A stretch of DNA of 44,462 bases from an uncultured Methylococcaceae bacterium (GCA_903927955.1 CAIYOW010000004.1:1-44462); one strand, 5' to 3'. Positions 9,393 through 20,526 are shown, numbered from the stretch's first letter. The notes: generated by a model not told the origin, from the sequence alone. Translations and numbers: made by a program.

Positions 9393-10427
9393 TTATTTTT
9401 TGGTTTCTTTGGCTTTTTCAGCTGGTTCAGCTTTTGCTTCCGCTGGTTTTTTCTCTTCTACTAATTTTTCATCAATGATGACTTCTTTTTCAACGGTTTT
9501 GCCGGAAGCATCTTTCACTTCCACTTCTTCAACCGTGCCTTCCACTACAGGTTTTTCGCCTTCTTTAGCAGCTTCTGGGGCTTTAGGTGGCTCTTCAGTC
9601 AATGGGATAAGGATTTCGACTTTAGCTTGTTCGCGTAAAGTTTCAATCATTTTTTGGACTTTTTGACGTTGCAGGAAAGGAGTCAATTGCTCTTTAACGG
9701 CATCCAAAGGTGGTGGCGTTTGTTTGCGTGAGTCTTCTTTTAAAATTACATGCCAGCCAAATTGAGTTTGCACAGGTGTTTTGGTGTACTGGCCTTTTTC
9801 TAGGGCGATAACCGCTTTAGAGAAGGGCTCAACCATTTGTCCGGCAGCAAACCAGCCCAAATCACCACCATTTTTGGCTTCTTTGCCGTCTAACGAGTAT
9901 TTGTTGGCCAGTTTGGCAAATTCTCCGCCCTTATCCAGCTCAGCAATGATTTTTTTGGCTTCGTCTTCAGTTTTTACTAAGATGTGGCGGGCTTTATATT
10001 CTGTTGAACTGTCACCAGCCACTTTTTTGTCGTATTCGGCTTTAATTTCGTCATCAGTGACAGGGCTGGTTTTTATAAAGCTTTGCACTGCTTCCTGAGC
10101 CAAGATTGACTTTCTGGCTTCTTCAAGCTGGGCAACAATTTCTGGTGATTTATCGATGCCTTTTTTCACGGCTTCTTGCACCAGCAATTCGCGTTGTACC
10201 AGTTCTTCAACCAATTTGTCTTTAGGGAAATTTTGTCCCCGGCTACGCGCGGCAAGGTCTTTTTGTAAAGTTTCGAAAGTCGATTTGGCGATAAAGCTGC
10301 CGTTTACATCAGCAATGGCATCGGCTTTGCTGACGGTTGGGGCAGCACTGCCACCATTGCCAGCGGGTGGTTGGCAACCGGCAATCAGTGCTGAAGTAAT
10401 AAGCAATGGAACGATTTTAGTTTTCAT
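9393..10427 (-). CDS. PpiC-type (parvulin) peptidyl-prolyl isomerase lipoprotein
   Basis: 344 residues. A signal peptide with lipobox LIAGC predicts a lipid-anchored envelope protein (Cys18). A SurA-N-like helical region (about 40-135) is followed by a parvulin domain (about 143-235) with ARHILVKTEDEAKKI, GGDLGWFAAGQMVEPF and FGWHVI. The last ~70 residues are a Glu/Lys/Ala/Pro-rich tail with no fold I recognise. It probably assists folding of exported proteins. It lies directly behind bolA with no intergenic base, as the last gene of a four-gene operon. Confidence 0.92.
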   Translation of the reverse strand: MKTKIVPLLITSALIAGCQPPAGNGGSAAPTVSKADAIADVNGSFIAKSTFETLQKDLAARSRGQNFPKDKLVEELVQRELLVQEAVKKGIDKSPEIVAQLEEARKSILAQEAVQSFIKTSPVTDDEIKAEYDKKVAGDSSTEYKARHILVKTEDEAKKIIAELDKGGEFAKLANKYSLDGKEAKNGGDLGWFAAGQMVEPFSKAVIALEKGQYTKTPVQTQFGWHVILKEDSRKQTPPPLDAVKEQLTPFLQRQKVQKMIETLREQAKVEILIPLTEEPPKAPEAAKEGEKPVVEGTVEEVEVKDASGKTVEKEVIIDEKLVEEKKPAEAKAEPAEKAKETKK

Positions 10428-10706
10428 TTATAAACTTCCTTTAGTTTTTTCAGAGGGTGAAAGCGAGTTAATGCCTAGGGCATGGATTTGCTGTTTCATC
10501 ATATCCCCTAGGGCCTGATAAATTAATTGATGCCGCTGCACCAGCGTTTTTCCTTCAAACGCTTCTGCTATGATCGTAATATGATAATGTCCGCCGCCCT
10601 CCCTTGCCCCGGCATGGCCGGCGTGGGCGGCACTGTTATCTATTATTTCAATTAGTTCAGGTTGCAAAGCAGCGGTCAATTGGCGTTTAATTTGTTCGGA
10701 TGTCAT
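10428..10706 (-). CDS. BolA family protein
   Basis: 92 residues with the BolA fold: an N-terminal helix, the His-containing loop ([30 protein letters not shown], parts GGGHYHITI and [10 protein letters not shown]) and the C-terminal IHALGIN motif. BolA proteins pair with monothiol glutaredoxins in iron-sulfur trafficking, and some bind DNA. It overlaps yciI by 4 bases upstream and abuts the PpiC gene downstream, so translation is likely coupled. The glutaredoxin partner is not in this window. Confidence 0.92.
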   Translation of the reverse strand: MTSEQIKRQLTAALQPELIEIIDNSAAHAGHAGAREGGGHYHITIIAEAFEGKTLVQRHQLIYQALGDMMKQQIHALGINSLSPSEKTKGSL

Positions 10707-11005
10707 TGTGGAAATACTTTTTTAAAGGGTTTGACCAAGACATCGGCATAAACGCCTGCCTGGCGGTAGGGGTCGGCATCGGCCCATTGCCGAGCCGCTT
10801 CGAGGCTGCCAAATTCAGCAACGACCAAGCTGCCGGTGAAACCGGCCTCGCCTGGGTTTTCATGATCTATGGCAGGGTGCGGGCCTGCTAATACAAGCCT
10901 GCCTTCATCCTGAAGCAGTTGCAGGCGTTGCAGGTGTTCGCCACGCACTGACAGCCTGCGCGGCAAGCTATCTTCCACATCTTTACTGATAATTGCGTAA
11001 AGCAC
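10703..11005 (-). CDS. YciI family protein
   Basis: 100 residues of the dimeric ferredoxin-like YciI fold: [31 protein letters not shown] (parts RGEHLQRL and GRLVLAGP), the GSLVVAEF strand and [10 protein letters not shown]. The biochemical role of the family is unsettled. In the order yciB-yciI-bolA it repeats an arrangement known from other gammaproteobacteria. It starts 3 bases after the yciB stop and overlaps bolA. Confidence 0.92.
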   Translation of the reverse strand: MLYAIISKDVEDSLPRRLSVRGEHLQRLQLLQDEGRLVLAGPHPAIDHENPGEAGFTGSLVVAEFGSLEAARQWADADPYRQAGVYADVLVKPFKKVFPQ

Positions 11006-11008
11006 AAA

Positions 11009-11557
11009 TTATTCCTCGGTGTCTGGAATGTATTTATATAAAAATACCACTTGTAAAACAATAAAAACAACCATCAGTATTGGCACACCAAAGGTTTTGA
11101 ACGTTACCCAGTCATCAGTGCTGAAATTATACATGACATATACGTTAATAAAGCCAACACTTAGAAAAAAGCAGCCCCATAAATTGTTCAGGCGCTTCCA
11201 GATAACAGCGGGCAAGGTTAAGTTGGCCGACATCATCCGCTCAATAAGATTTTTTTTGCCGATGAACTGGCTGCCTAAAAAAGTCAGGCCAAACAACCAT
11301 TCAATGATAGATAATTTCCATTTGATAAACAGCTCGTTCTGCAGGTACAGGGTTGCCCCGCCAAATACTATCACCAAGGCCAGTGTCACCCATTGCATGG
11401 TTTCCACCTTGCGGTACTTAATGGCGGCAATGCCTACCTGAAGTGTTGTTGCCACCATTACTGTGGCAGTGGCGGTATAAATATCGTAAGCTTTATAAGC
11501 AATAAAAAATAGGAGAATAGGGAAAAATTCGTATATCTGTTTGAGAAGCTGATTCAT
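11009..11557 (-). CDS. yciB: Inner-membrane-spanning protein YciB (septation protein A family)
   Basis: 182 residues from the ATG at MNQLLKQIYEFFPILLFF. A 21-residue upstream extension is not family-like. About five to six membrane helices are visible. Family hallmarks are the N-terminal FFPILLFFIAYK, the KPT-like GAATLYLQNELFIKWKLSI segment (GGATLYLQN) and NLWGCFFLSVGFIN. In E. coli YciB (IspZ) affects envelope synthesis and septation together with DcrB. First gene of the leftward operon yciB-yciI-bolA-PpiC. Confidence 0.93.
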   Translation of the reverse strand: MNQLLKQIYEFFPILLFFIAYKAYDIYTATATVMVATTLQVGIAAIKYRKVETMQWVTLALVIVFGGATLYLQNELFIKWKLSIIEWLFGLTFLGSQFIGKKNLIERMMSANLTLPAVIWKRLNNLWGCFFLSVGFINVYVMYNFSTDDWVTFKTFGVPILMVVFIVLQVVFLYKYIPDTEE

Positions 11558-11813
11558 AATAGCCGATGCAGGGAAGCCTCTAGGGCGATGGTTGTGGTGG
11601 CTGCATTTGTGCAGCTGCACGTTTGGGCTATTGTAAAATCATTGCCGGTGAATGTACATGTTTGGCTAACCCTTTCTGTTAGAATGCCATAAAACAGCCC
11701 AAAAAAACAACAATAAGGCTTCAGTTTTAGTGTTATGCCCGCCACAAAATCCAAGAAGGCAGTTTTCTGACTGCGCTGCTTTAAACATTTTATTCGACCT
11801 GATAGGAAACCCC

Positions 11814-12125
11814 ATGATAGACGAAACCCAACAAACCGAATTGGAAGCGGCTGCGTTTCGGCAGTTGCTGGTGCATTTGCAACAACACCCGGAAGCACAA
11901 AATATTGAATTGATGTTGTTGGCGGATTTTTGCCGCAACTGTTTGGCAAAATGGTATAAGGCCGCCGCCGAACAGCGCGGTATTGCCATTGATTACGAAC
12001 AGGCTAGGGAATACGTTTATGGGATGCCCTATAGCGAATGGAAAGAACGCTTTCAACAGGAAGCCACTGCAGAACAATTGTCCGCCTATGAACAGAAAGT
12101 GCAAGCAAAGGCGGCTGTCAATTGA
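11814..12125 (+). CDS. DUF1244 (SMc04008-like) family protein
   Basis: 103 residues from an ATG preceded by AGGAAAC. The family's signature LADFCRNCLAKWYKAAAEQ (about 42-60) and EYVYGMPYSEWKERFQ are both present. The protein is all-helical, small and without characterised function, but widely conserved in proteobacteria. It is divergent from yciB and lies directly upstream of the hrcA promoter, whose -35 box overlaps its stop codon. Confidence 0.9.
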   Translation: MIDETQQTELEAAAFRQLLVHLQQHPEAQNIELMLLADFCRNCLAKWYKAAAEQRGIAIDYEQAREYVYGMPYSEWKERFQQEATAEQLSAYEQKVQAKAAVN

Positions 12126-12150
12126 CAGTTTGCTCGTGGGCTGTTATTTT
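12122..12150 (+). promoter_or_regulatory. Sigma70-type promoter of the hrcA-grpE-dnaK operon
   Basis: TTGACA (12122-12127), a 17-base spacer and TATTTT (12145-12150) form a near-consensus promoter. The -35 box overlaps the stop codon of the DUF1244 gene. The predicted start of transcription (about 12157) falls inside the CIRCE element, the classical layout for HrcA repression. Confidence 0.8.
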
Positions 12151-12153
12151 CAA

Positions 12154-12180
12154 TTGGCACTCACTGCATTAGAGTGCCAA
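12154..12180. promoter_or_regulatory. CIRCE operator (HrcA binding site)
   Basis: TTGGCACTC, 9 bases, GAGTGCCAA: the arms are perfectly complementary and differ from the consensus TTAGCACTC-N9-GAGTGCTAA by one symmetric change per arm. It lies 20 bases before the hrcA start. By established knowledge HrcA dimers bind CIRCE and repress until heat shock; GroEL helps HrcA fold. Confidence 0.96.
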
Positions 12181-12199
12181 TTTAATTATCGGGGCGGAT

Positions 12200-13258
12200 G
12201 TGGCTAATCAAGCGCAAATTTTAAACGGGCGATCACTGCAATTACTTAAAACACTCATTGAACGCTACATCAGCGATGGCCAGCCGATAGGCTCGCGCAT
12301 CCTGTCAAAAGATTCCTCATTAAACCTAAGTCCGGCCACTATCCGCAATGTCATGGCGGACTTGGAGGATTTGGGCTTGGTGCACTCGCCCCATACCTCG
12401 GCGGGCAGGGTGCCTACCGTTGAGGGTTATCGGCTGTTTGTTGATAGCTTGCTTACCGTCAAGCCGTTGGATTCTAAAGAAGTGCAATGCCTGCATCAAG
12501 GCTTGTTGGCGCAAGGTGATGGGGGCGATGTGGTTGGCACGGCATCAAGGCTGCTGGCAGATTTGACGCAAATGGCAGGTGTGGTCACTTTGCCTAAACG
12601 TGAATTGGTATGCCTTCGCCATATTGAGTTTTTGCCTTTGTCCAGTGGCAGGGTGCTGGTTATCTTTGTCACCAATGAACAAGAAGTCCATAACAAAATT
12701 ATCCACACTAACCGCTTGTTTAGCCCTGCCGAACTGCAACAGGCAGCCAACTATCTCAATTCTGTTTATAGCGGGCTAAGCCTTGCTGTAGTCCGTGAAG
12801 CCATATTAAAAGAACTGCAAGAAGATCAAGAGCGCATGAATCAAGGAATGCTGTTGGCGATTAAAATGGCACAGCTGACGTTTGCAACCGACACCAGCCA
12901 AGATGATTATGTCCTGACCGGCGAAACCAACCTGATGGGATTTAATGAATTGTCAGGTCGCGACCATCTGAAGCAACTGTTTGAAGCTTTTAACCAAAAA
13001 CAAGCGGTGATCCACTTACTGGATCAATCCATGAAATCAGAAGGTGTGCAAATTTTTATCGGTAAGGAATCTGGTTATCAGGCTTTTGACCAATGTAGCT
13101 TGGTCACGTCTTCTTATTCGGTCAATGATGAAGTGGTGGGTGTATTGGGTGTGATAGGGCCTACCCGCATGTCGTATGAAAAAGTCATCGCTTTTGTTGA
13201 TGTCACTGCAAAATTATTGGGTGCGGCCTTGAATCCCAAGCCAACATCCCCATTATAA
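12200..13258 (+). CDS. hrcA: Heat-inducible transcription repressor HrcA
   Basis: 352 residues from a GTG start preceded by GGGGCGG. The N-terminal winged helix contains RYISDGQPIGSRIL, SPATIRNVMADLEDLGLV and SPHTSAGRVPT, the HrcA hallmark. A GAF-like dimerisation region follows and the C-terminus has GVLGVIGPTRMSYEKVI. It represses its own operon through the CIRCE site directly upstream. Having hrcA in front of grpE-dnaK-dnaJ is typical of many bacteria but not of enterics, which lack HrcA. Confidence 0.97.
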   Translation: MANQAQILNGRSLQLLKTLIERYISDGQPIGSRILSKDSSLNLSPATIRNVMADLEDLGLVHSPHTSAGRVPTVEGYRLFVDSLLTVKPLDSKEVQCLHQGLLAQGDGGDVVGTASRLLADLTQMAGVVTLPKRELVCLRHIEFLPLSSGRVLVIFVTNEQEVHNKIIHTNRLFSPAELQQAANYLNSVYSGLSLAVVREAILKELQEDQERMNQGMLLAIKMAQLTFATDTSQDDYVLTGETNLMGFNELSGRDHLKQLFEAFNQKQAVIHLLDQSMKSEGVQIFIGKESGYQAFDQCSLVTSSYSVNDEVVGVLGVIGPTRMSYEKVIAFVDVTAKLLGAALNPKPTSPL

Positions 13259-13349
13259 GTGACAAAATAGCCCGATTTAGGTTGCCCACCTCGCCGCCTA
13301 ATAGGCCATTGACCACCTATCAACACAACAAACCGTTTAAGGTAAAAAA

Positions 13350-13970
13350 ATGAGTAAAGAACAGGAAGCACCCGAAATTGCCACTGAACCAACGATTGAA
13401 CCAGCCGTTGAGCCAACTGTCGCTGAGCAGGACATTGGCACCGAAGCTGTTGCCGAACCTGCCGCACACACTGAAGTGGGCGATCATGAATACACCTTGG
13501 AGGAACTAAAACAAGAATTACAAGAAACCAAGCAAAAGGCTCATGAAAACTGGGATAAAGCGGTTCGTGCCCAAGCAGAAATGGAAAACATCAAACGCCG
13601 CACCTCAAAAGACCTGGAAGACGCGCATAAGTTCGCCTTGACCGGTTTCGCCAAAGAATTATTGTCAGTGATGGATAGCTTGTTGCTGGGGTTACAGGCC
13701 GCAATAGGCGACAATGCGGAAGTCACCAAATTCAGGGAAGGCAGCGAACTGACCCTTAAACAACTGGAAGCCGCGTTCGCCAAATACAATATTATTGCTA
13801 TAGACCCGCAAGGTCAGCCATTTAATGCCGAACATCACCAAGCCGTTATGACGCAAGTGGCGGAAGGTGTTGAAGCCAACACAGTGATCACCGTTTTCCA
13901 AAAAGGCTATCTGCTGAATGGGCGGTTATTGCGTCCGGCTATGGTCGTGGTGGCAAAAGCCGCAGAATAA
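13350..13970 (+). CDS. grpE: Nucleotide exchange factor GrpE
   Basis: 206 residues. An acidic, low-complexity N-terminus (about 1-50) precedes the long coiled-coil helix (RAQAEMENIKRRTSKDLEDAHKFA, parts RAQAEMENIKRR and EDAHKFA) and the beta domain with the family signature NAEHHQAVMTQ through VFQKGYLLNGRLLRPAMVVV. GrpE releases ADP from DnaK. Start supported by AAGG upstream. It lies between hrcA and dnaK. Confidence 0.97.
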   Translation: MSKEQEAPEIATEPTIEPAVEPTVAEQDIGTEAVAEPAAHTEVGDHEYTLEELKQELQETKQKAHENWDKAVRAQAEMENIKRRTSKDLEDAHKFALTGFAKELLSVMDSLLLGLQAAIGDNAEVTKFREGSELTLKQLEAAFAKYNIIAIDPQGQPFNAEHHQAVMTQVAEGVEANTVITVFQKGYLLNGRLLRPAMVVVAKAAE

Positions 13971-13973
13971 ATA

Positions 13974-14001
13974 CTTGAATACCGCAAAAACGGCCTTATA
14001 T
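13974..14001 (+). promoter_or_regulatory. Possible sigma32-type promoter before dnaK
   Basis: CTTGAAT, 13 bases, CCTTATAT resembles the heat-shock consensus CTTGAA-N13/15-CCCATNT, imperfectly in the -10 half. It sits in the 75-base grpE-dnaK gap. If real, dnaK would have dual control, by CIRCE/HrcA from upstream and by sigma32 locally. The call is only a pattern match. Confidence 0.3.
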
Positions 14002-14045
14002 CGGTAATAACTTTTAATTCACATAAAAATAATTCGGAGCATTCA

Positions 14046-15965
14046 ATGGCTAAAATAATTGGCATAGACTTAGGGACCACTAACTCTTGCGTGGCAGTAC
14101 TGGAAAACGGCGTTGCAAAAGTAATTGAAAACAGCGAGGGTGCACGCACCACTCCCTCTATCATTGCGTTCAGCAATGACGATGAAGTGTTGGTTGGACA
14201 ATCCGCAAAACGCCAAGCGGTCACCAACCCGCAAAACACTTTATTTGCGATTAAACGACTGATCGGCCGTCGCTTTACTGATGATGTCGTACAAAAAGAC
14301 ATCAAAATGGTGCCTTATAAAATTGTCGGTGCTGATAACGGTGATGCGTGGGTTGAAGTCCACGGCAAAAAAATGGCGGCACCGGAAATTTCCGCCCGTG
14401 TGTTGATGAAAATGAAGAAAGATGCCGAAGCCTATTTGGGCGAAACAGTCACTGAAGCGGTCATTACTGTACCGGCTTATTTCAATGACTCGCAACGTCA
14501 GGCCACTAAAGACGCGGGCCGTATCGCTGGCTTGGATGTTAAACGTATCATTAACGAACCCACTGCTGCGGCATTGGCGTTTGGTATGGACAAACCCAAA
14601 GGCGACACTAAAATTGCCGTATATGATTTGGGCGGCGGCACATTCGACATTTCTATCATTGAAATTGCCGAAATTGATGGCGAACACCAATTTGAAGTGT
14701 TGGCAACCAATGGCGATACTTTCTTGGGTGGTGAAGATTTCGACTCCCGTGTTATTGAATATTTGGCGGAAGAATTCAAAAAAGACACCGGTGTTGATGT
14801 CCATAACGACCCATTGGCTTTGCAACGTTTGAAAGAAGCGGCGGAAAAAGCCAAAATCGAACTGTCTTCCAGCCACCAGACAGATGTCAATTTGCCTTAC
14901 ATCACTGCCGATGCGACAGGCCCCAAGCATCTTAATGTAAAACTGACCCGCGCTAAATTGGAGTCTTTGGTTGATGAATTGATAACGCGCACCAAAGCAC
15001 CTTGCGAAATGGCATTGAAAGACGCTGGCGTCACCGCTTCGCAAATCCAAGATGTTATTTTGGTGGGCGGCCAAACGCGGATGCCAAAAGTGCAAGAAAT
15101 GGTCAAAAGCATATTTGGCAAAGAACCGCGTAAAGATGTCAACCCCGATGAAGCGGTTGCTTTGGGTGCGGCAATCCAAGCGGGTGTGTTGTCCGGTGAT
15201 GTCAAAGACGTGTTGTTGCTGGACGTTATCCCACTGTCATTGGGTATCGAAACCATGGGCGGTATCATGACCAAGCTGATAGAAAAGAACACCACTATCC
15301 CGACCAACGCCGCGCAAGTGTTTTCTACCGCCGACGACAATCAGACTGCGGTGACTATCCATGTGCTGCAAGGCGAGCGTGAAAAAGCATCAGCCAATAA
15401 GTCCTTAGGCCGTTTCGATTTGGCGGACATACCACCCGCACCGCGTGGCATTCCACAAGTTGAAGTGTCTTTTGATATTGATGCCAACGGTATTCTGAAT
15501 GTGTCTGCGAAAGACAAAGCCACTGGCAAAAAACAATCTATCATCATTAAAGCCTCTAGCGGCTTGTCTGATGATGAAGTGGATCGTATGATCAAAGATG
15601 CCGAAGCCCATGCCGATGAAGACCGTAAATTGCATGAATTGGTACAAGCCCGCAACCACGCTGATGGCATGATCCATGCCACCGAAAAATCGCTGAAAGA
15701 ATTTGATGGTCAAGTTGAAGCTGACGAAAAAGCCAGCATTGAAGCCGCTATAGAAGCCTTGAAAGAAGCGGTTAAAGGCGACGATAAAGAAGCGATAGAA
15801 AGCAAGACCAATGCCCTGACAGAAGTGGCTGGAAAACTGGCTGAACGCGTCTACGCACAAAAAGGTGCGGCTGATGGCGCAACCAGTGATGCTGGTCATG
15901 CACAGGCTAAAGCCGATGATAGCGTGGTGGATGCTGAATTTGAAGAAGTCAAAGACGACAAGTAA
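14046..15965 (+). CDS. dnaK: Chaperone DnaK (Hsp70)
   Basis: 639 residues, standard length. Nucleotide-binding domain: [14 protein letters not shown] at the start, [33 protein letters not shown] and [14 protein letters not shown]. The interdomain linker [13 protein letters not shown] precedes the substrate-binding domain and helical lid, and the acidic tail ends [11 protein letters not shown]-driven folding chaperone working with DnaJ and GrpE, both in this operon. The ribosome-binding site is CGGAG. Confidence 0.99.
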   Translation: MAKIIGIDLGTTNSCVAVLENGVAKVIENSEGARTTPSIIAFSNDDEVLVGQSAKRQAVTNPQNTLFAIKRLIGRRFTDDVVQKDIKMVPYKIVGADNGDAWVEVHGKKMAAPEISARVLMKMKKDAEAYLGETVTEAVITVPAYFNDSQRQATKDAGRIAGLDVKRIINEPTAAALAFGMDKPKGDTKIAVYDLGGGTFDISIIEIAEIDGEHQFEVLATNGDTFLGGEDFDSRVIEYLAEEFKKDTGVDVHNDPLALQRLKEAAEKAKIELSSSHQTDVNLPYITADATGPKHLNVKLTRAKLESLVDELITRTKAPCEMALKDAGVTASQIQDVILVGGQTRMPKVQEMVKSIFGKEPRKDVNPDEAVALGAAIQAGVLSGDVKDVLLLDVIPLSLGIETMGGIMTKLIEKNTTIPTNAAQVFSTADDNQTAVTIHVLQGEREKASANKSLGRFDLADIPPAPRGIPQVEVSFDIDANGILNVSAKDKATGKKQSIIIKASSGLSDDEVDRMIKDAEAHADEDRKLHELVQARNHADGMIHATEKSLKEFDGQVEADEKASIEAAIEALKEAVKGDDKEAIESKTNALTEVAGKLAERVYAQKGAADGATSDAGHAQAKADDSVVDAEFEEVKDDK

Positions 15966-16011
15966 ACCGTAGTGCTGATTTGCCGGAAGGCGAAGCCAGC
16001 ATAAATTCGTC

Positions 16012-16050
16012 GGGCGGCCTTTTAAATTTGGGTCGCCCCTCGGATTTTTT
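16012..16050 (+). terminator. Probable (partial) terminator between dnaK and dnaJ
   Basis: GGGCGGCC (16012-16019) pairs with GGTCGCCC (16031-16038, one G-T pair). A run of six T follows only after 6 more bases, so termination may be leaky. It may lower dnaJ expression relative to dnaK. The dnaK-dnaJ gap is 204 bases, long for this operon. Confidence 0.5.
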
Positions 16051-16169
16051 GTGCTTTAAAGGGTTATTAGGCTAGCCTGGTCAGAAAGTTTGCCAAGTAC
16101 CTAAAGCATAAGCATTGCTTGCTAAATAATTGACCGTAACTATCCATTAAACCAGTTAAATAATCACTC

Positions 16170-18106
<1,937 letters not shown>

Positions 18107-18125
18107 CATCCCATTAGCTTGGTGA

Positions 18126-18153
18126 GTCGGGCAATTATTTTTTGTTGCCCGAC
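18126..18153. repeat. 9-bp inverted repeat after dapB
   Basis: GTCGGGCAA / TTGCCCGAC, perfect, with a 10-base T-rich loop, 20 bases after dapB. There is no T run behind it on the plus strand. It may be an mRNA 3'-end stabilising hairpin or a weak terminator between convergent genes. Confidence 0.6.
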
Positions 18154-18220
18154 ATTTCGAGAAAATTGGATATTGGGCAAGGCAGATGCCGCTGTTGGTA
18201 GTTTAGCTAGGTAATTTAAC

Positions 18221-18445
18221 CTACCAACCCCGATGCCAGCCAAATTCAGGGTGATGCCATCCCCAGCCATTGTTAGGGTGTACTCGCCACATATAACCGG
18301 GTGCAGGCATCGGGTAGGCAGGTCTGACTACAGCCATTGGGTAAGCCCCACCCATGGCATAAGGTCGGCCTCCAATAGGAGTCACCGCACACCCGGCATC
18401 CGCCAACATAATGGCTACGGCAATTGTTGCAACAAACGCTTTCAT
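18221..18445 (-). CDS. Small Gly/Pro/Trp-rich lipoprotein
   Basis: 74 residues. The start is supported by AGGAATGG upstream on the minus strand. The signal sequence ends in a lipobox-like LADAGC (Cys19). The mature part is rich in Tyr, Pro, Gly, His and Trp (for example PGYMWRVHPNNGWGWHHPEF), resembling small surface or envelope proteins of unknown function. No specific family recognised. It is convergent with dapB and upstream of nothing on its strand that would suggest a role. Confidence 0.7.
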   Translation of the reverse strand: MKAFVATIAVAIMLADAGCAVTPIGGRPYAMGGAYPMAVVRPAYPMPAPGYMWRVHPNNGWGWHHPEFGWHRGW

Positions 18446-18476
18446 AAGGCCATTCCTAATAATTACGGGTATCAGC

Positions 18477-19229
18477 CTAAATATTCAACTTATTGAACAC
18501 AAACGCCGGCAAATGGCGTATCACCATCATAATAACCCGCCATTTGCCCGGTACATAAGCCACCGCTTGCCCGCGCCCGATGGCATCGACAATCTGTTGT
18601 GCCACATCCGCCACAGGGGCCAGCTTGGCTCCGCCGCTTTTCAGGTGCGCGGTCATTGGTGTGTCAGTCGGGCCGGGTTTGACCAGCACCACCTTGACCC
18701 CAGTACCGGCAAAACGGTGCTGCAAACCTTGGGCATAACGGGTAACAAGCCCCTTGGCTGAACCGTAAACATAGTTCGACTTGCGTCCACGGTCTCCGGC
18801 AACCGAACCTATCAGCACTAATGTGCCACTGCCAGCTTGAGCCATGTGCTGGGCAAAAGCTTCGGCAAACAACACGGGCGACACGCCATTGACCACCAAA
18901 GCATCGTGGCAAGCCACCAAATCATTTTGGCAATCAGTCTGTTCCGGCAAAGAGCCGTGGGCTATCAATACAACATCCACTGGGCCGACGGCGGCAATGC
19001 TGTCCACCGTAGCCTGAATGGTGGCGGGTTGCAAAAACTCCGCCTCCACAACATGTATCTCCGATTGTGGGCTGCGCACCCGCAAATCACTGGCTATCGG
19101 CTCAATCCGGCCGGCACTGCGCCCCACCAACGTCAGATCGACTGCATTGCCTTGCACCCATAATCTGGCACACTGCTCCGCCATAGCAGAAGTGGCCCCA
19201 ATAATGACGATTCTTTTCATATTTTGCAC
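18477..19229 (-). CDS. DprE2-like short-chain dehydrogenase (polyprenyl-phospho-ribofuranose epimerase subunit)
   Basis: 250 residues from a GTG with GGAAG 5 bases upstream; an ATG at 19220 is the alternative. SDR fold: IIGATSAMAEQCARLW (NAD(P) loop), Ser in LIGSVAGDRG and YVYGSAKG (catalytic Tyr-x3-Lys). The C-terminus WRVIMMVIRHLPAFVFNKL closely matches the end of mycobacterial DprE2, which is not a general SDR feature. With DprE1, DprE2 converts decaprenylphospho-ribose to decaprenylphospho-arabinose via a 2-keto intermediate; DprE2 does the reduction. It lies directly behind the DprE1-like gene. Function by homology and context; lipid length unknown. Confidence 0.88.
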   Translation of the reverse strand: MQNMKRIVIIGATSAMAEQCARLWVQGNAVDLTLVGRSAGRIEPIASDLRVRSPQSEIHVVEAEFLQPATIQATVDSIAAVGPVDVVLIAHGSLPEQTDCQNDLVACHDALVVNGVSPVLFAEAFAQHMAQAGSGTLVLIGSVAGDRGRKSNYVYGSAKGLVTRYAQGLQHRFAGTGVKVVLVKPGPTDTPMTAHLKSGGAKLAPVADVAQQIVDAIGRGQAVAYVPGKWRVIMMVIRHLPAFVFNKLNI

Positions 19230-19230
19230 G

Positions 19231-20526
19231 TCAGCTTCCCATAAGTCGGCGCGACAGCCCCGAGCTGATGCCGGGATCGCGGAAGGTTAAAAAATCATTC
19301 AGGCGTGGGTAGCCCTGTTCAAAAAGGTCGCGCGGCATCCGGGCATCTTTTGCGGGGTAGATACGCCCGCCCGCTTCGCGCACAATGGCATCCATGCGCT
19401 CAAACAACTTGAGTGTCTTTGTGCCATTGTTGGGAAAATCTAAGGCCAGCGTCACCCCAGGTTGCGGAAAGCTCATCATGCCGACCGGTTGACGGTCACC
19501 AAAGGTTTTCAGCACCGCCAAAAAAGAGCCTTGGCCTGATTTGGCAATCTCGCCCAACGTGGCCTGCACTGCAGCTAAGCCCACTTCCCTAGGCACTACG
19601 CTTTGATATTGGAAAAACCCCTTCGGGCCATACATGCGGTTCCATTCCATAATATTGTCCAGCGGGTAAGAAAAGCCTTCATAATGGCTGATCGAACGCC
19701 CTGCCTTGGACTTCTTCAAATTATAATAAAGCGTATTGAAAGGCTTCAGCGACAGCGGATTGACCAGCGAAACGGGTGGCACCAGCGGCATTGCCAACTT
19801 GCGCCCCTTTGGTTCGGCGGGTAGCCCCACATCGGTCGGATTGGCGCGCATGAACAGACCGCGGCCCTTGTCCGACAAGCAATCAATCCAAGATACGGTA
19901 TGCTCCCAACCGGCTTCAGAATCATCCGCCAGCTTAAAAAAATCATCCAAATTTTCATAGGGCAGCGTTTCCGTCTCCAACCACGGCCCGGTAATCTGGC
20001 GCAACTGGATGTCTGCTTCCACTATCACCCCGGTCAGCCCCATACCGCCCACCGTGGCAGCAAACCAATCGGCCTGTTGCTGCTGGCTACATTCAATCAC
20101 TTGACCGTCGGTGCGTATCAGGCGGATGCGCCGGACATGGTCGCCAAAAGAACCCAGTACATGATGGTTTTTGCCATGCACGTCATTGGCAATGGCCCCG
20201 CCCACAGTAATCAATTGCGTGCCCGGTGTCACCGGTAGTATCCAGCCTTGCGGCACCATCACCCGCTGAATATCGCGCAATAGCACCCCCGCCCCACACA
20301 CCAGTCGACCTGTTTGGCCATCAAATTGGATGAGACGGTCAAGTCCGCCCGTGTGCCATAATACACCGTCTGGGTTAAGGCAAACATCGCCATAACTGCG
20401 CCCGTTGCCGAACGCAACGCCCGGCTTTTGCTGGCGGATAACATCGGTCACTTGGTCAGGGTCAGCTAACTTGATCAGCTGATGGGGCAGTGCGTTCAAA
20501 CGCCCCCAGGAAGATATTGCTTTCAT
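19231..20526 (-). CDS. DprE1-like FAD-dependent polyprenyl-phospho-ribofuranose 2-oxidase
   Basis: 431 residues. FAD-binding (PCMH/vanillyl-alcohol-oxidase type) region: AFGNGRSYGDVCLN (about 37-50), LPVTPGTQLITVGGAIANDVHG and KNHHVLGSFGDHV, very close to mycobacterial DprE1. The substrate domain ends SFPQPGVTLALDFP and RIYPAKDAR. Lys393 corresponds to the essential Lys418 of M. tuberculosis DprE1. Ala361 takes the place of Cys387, the residue attacked by benzothiazinones. It overlaps the upstream gtrA-like gene by one base (TAATG) and the DprE2-like gene follows. Predicted first half-reaction of the 2'-epimerisation. Confidence 0.9.
   Translation of the reverse strand: MKAISSWGRLNALPHQLIKLADPDQVTDVIRQQKPGVAFGNGRSYGDVCLNPDGVLWHTGGLDRLIQFDGQTGRLVCGAGVLLRDIQRVMVPQGWILPVTPGTQLITVGGAIANDVHGKNHHVLGSFGDHVRRIRLIRTDGQVIECSQQQQADWFAATVGGMGLTGVIVEADIQLRQITGPWLETETLPYENLDDFFKLADDSEAGWEHTVSWIDCLSDKGRGLFMRANPTDVGLPAEPKGRKLAMPLVPPVSLVNPLSLKPFNTLYYNLKKSKAGRSISHYEGFSYPLDNIMEWNRMYGPKGFFQYQSVVPREVGLAAVQATLGEIAKSGQGSFLAVLKTFGDRQPVGMMSFPQPGVTLALDFPNNGTKTLKLFERMDAIVREAGGRIYPAKDARMPRDLFEQGYPRLNDFLTFRDPGISSGLSRRLMGS

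Noticed and set aside
14241-15179. 312-codon minus-strand open frame opposite dnaK
   Set aside because: Classic antisense frame of dnaK caused by its codon bias. No ribosome-binding site and dnaK is unquestionable.
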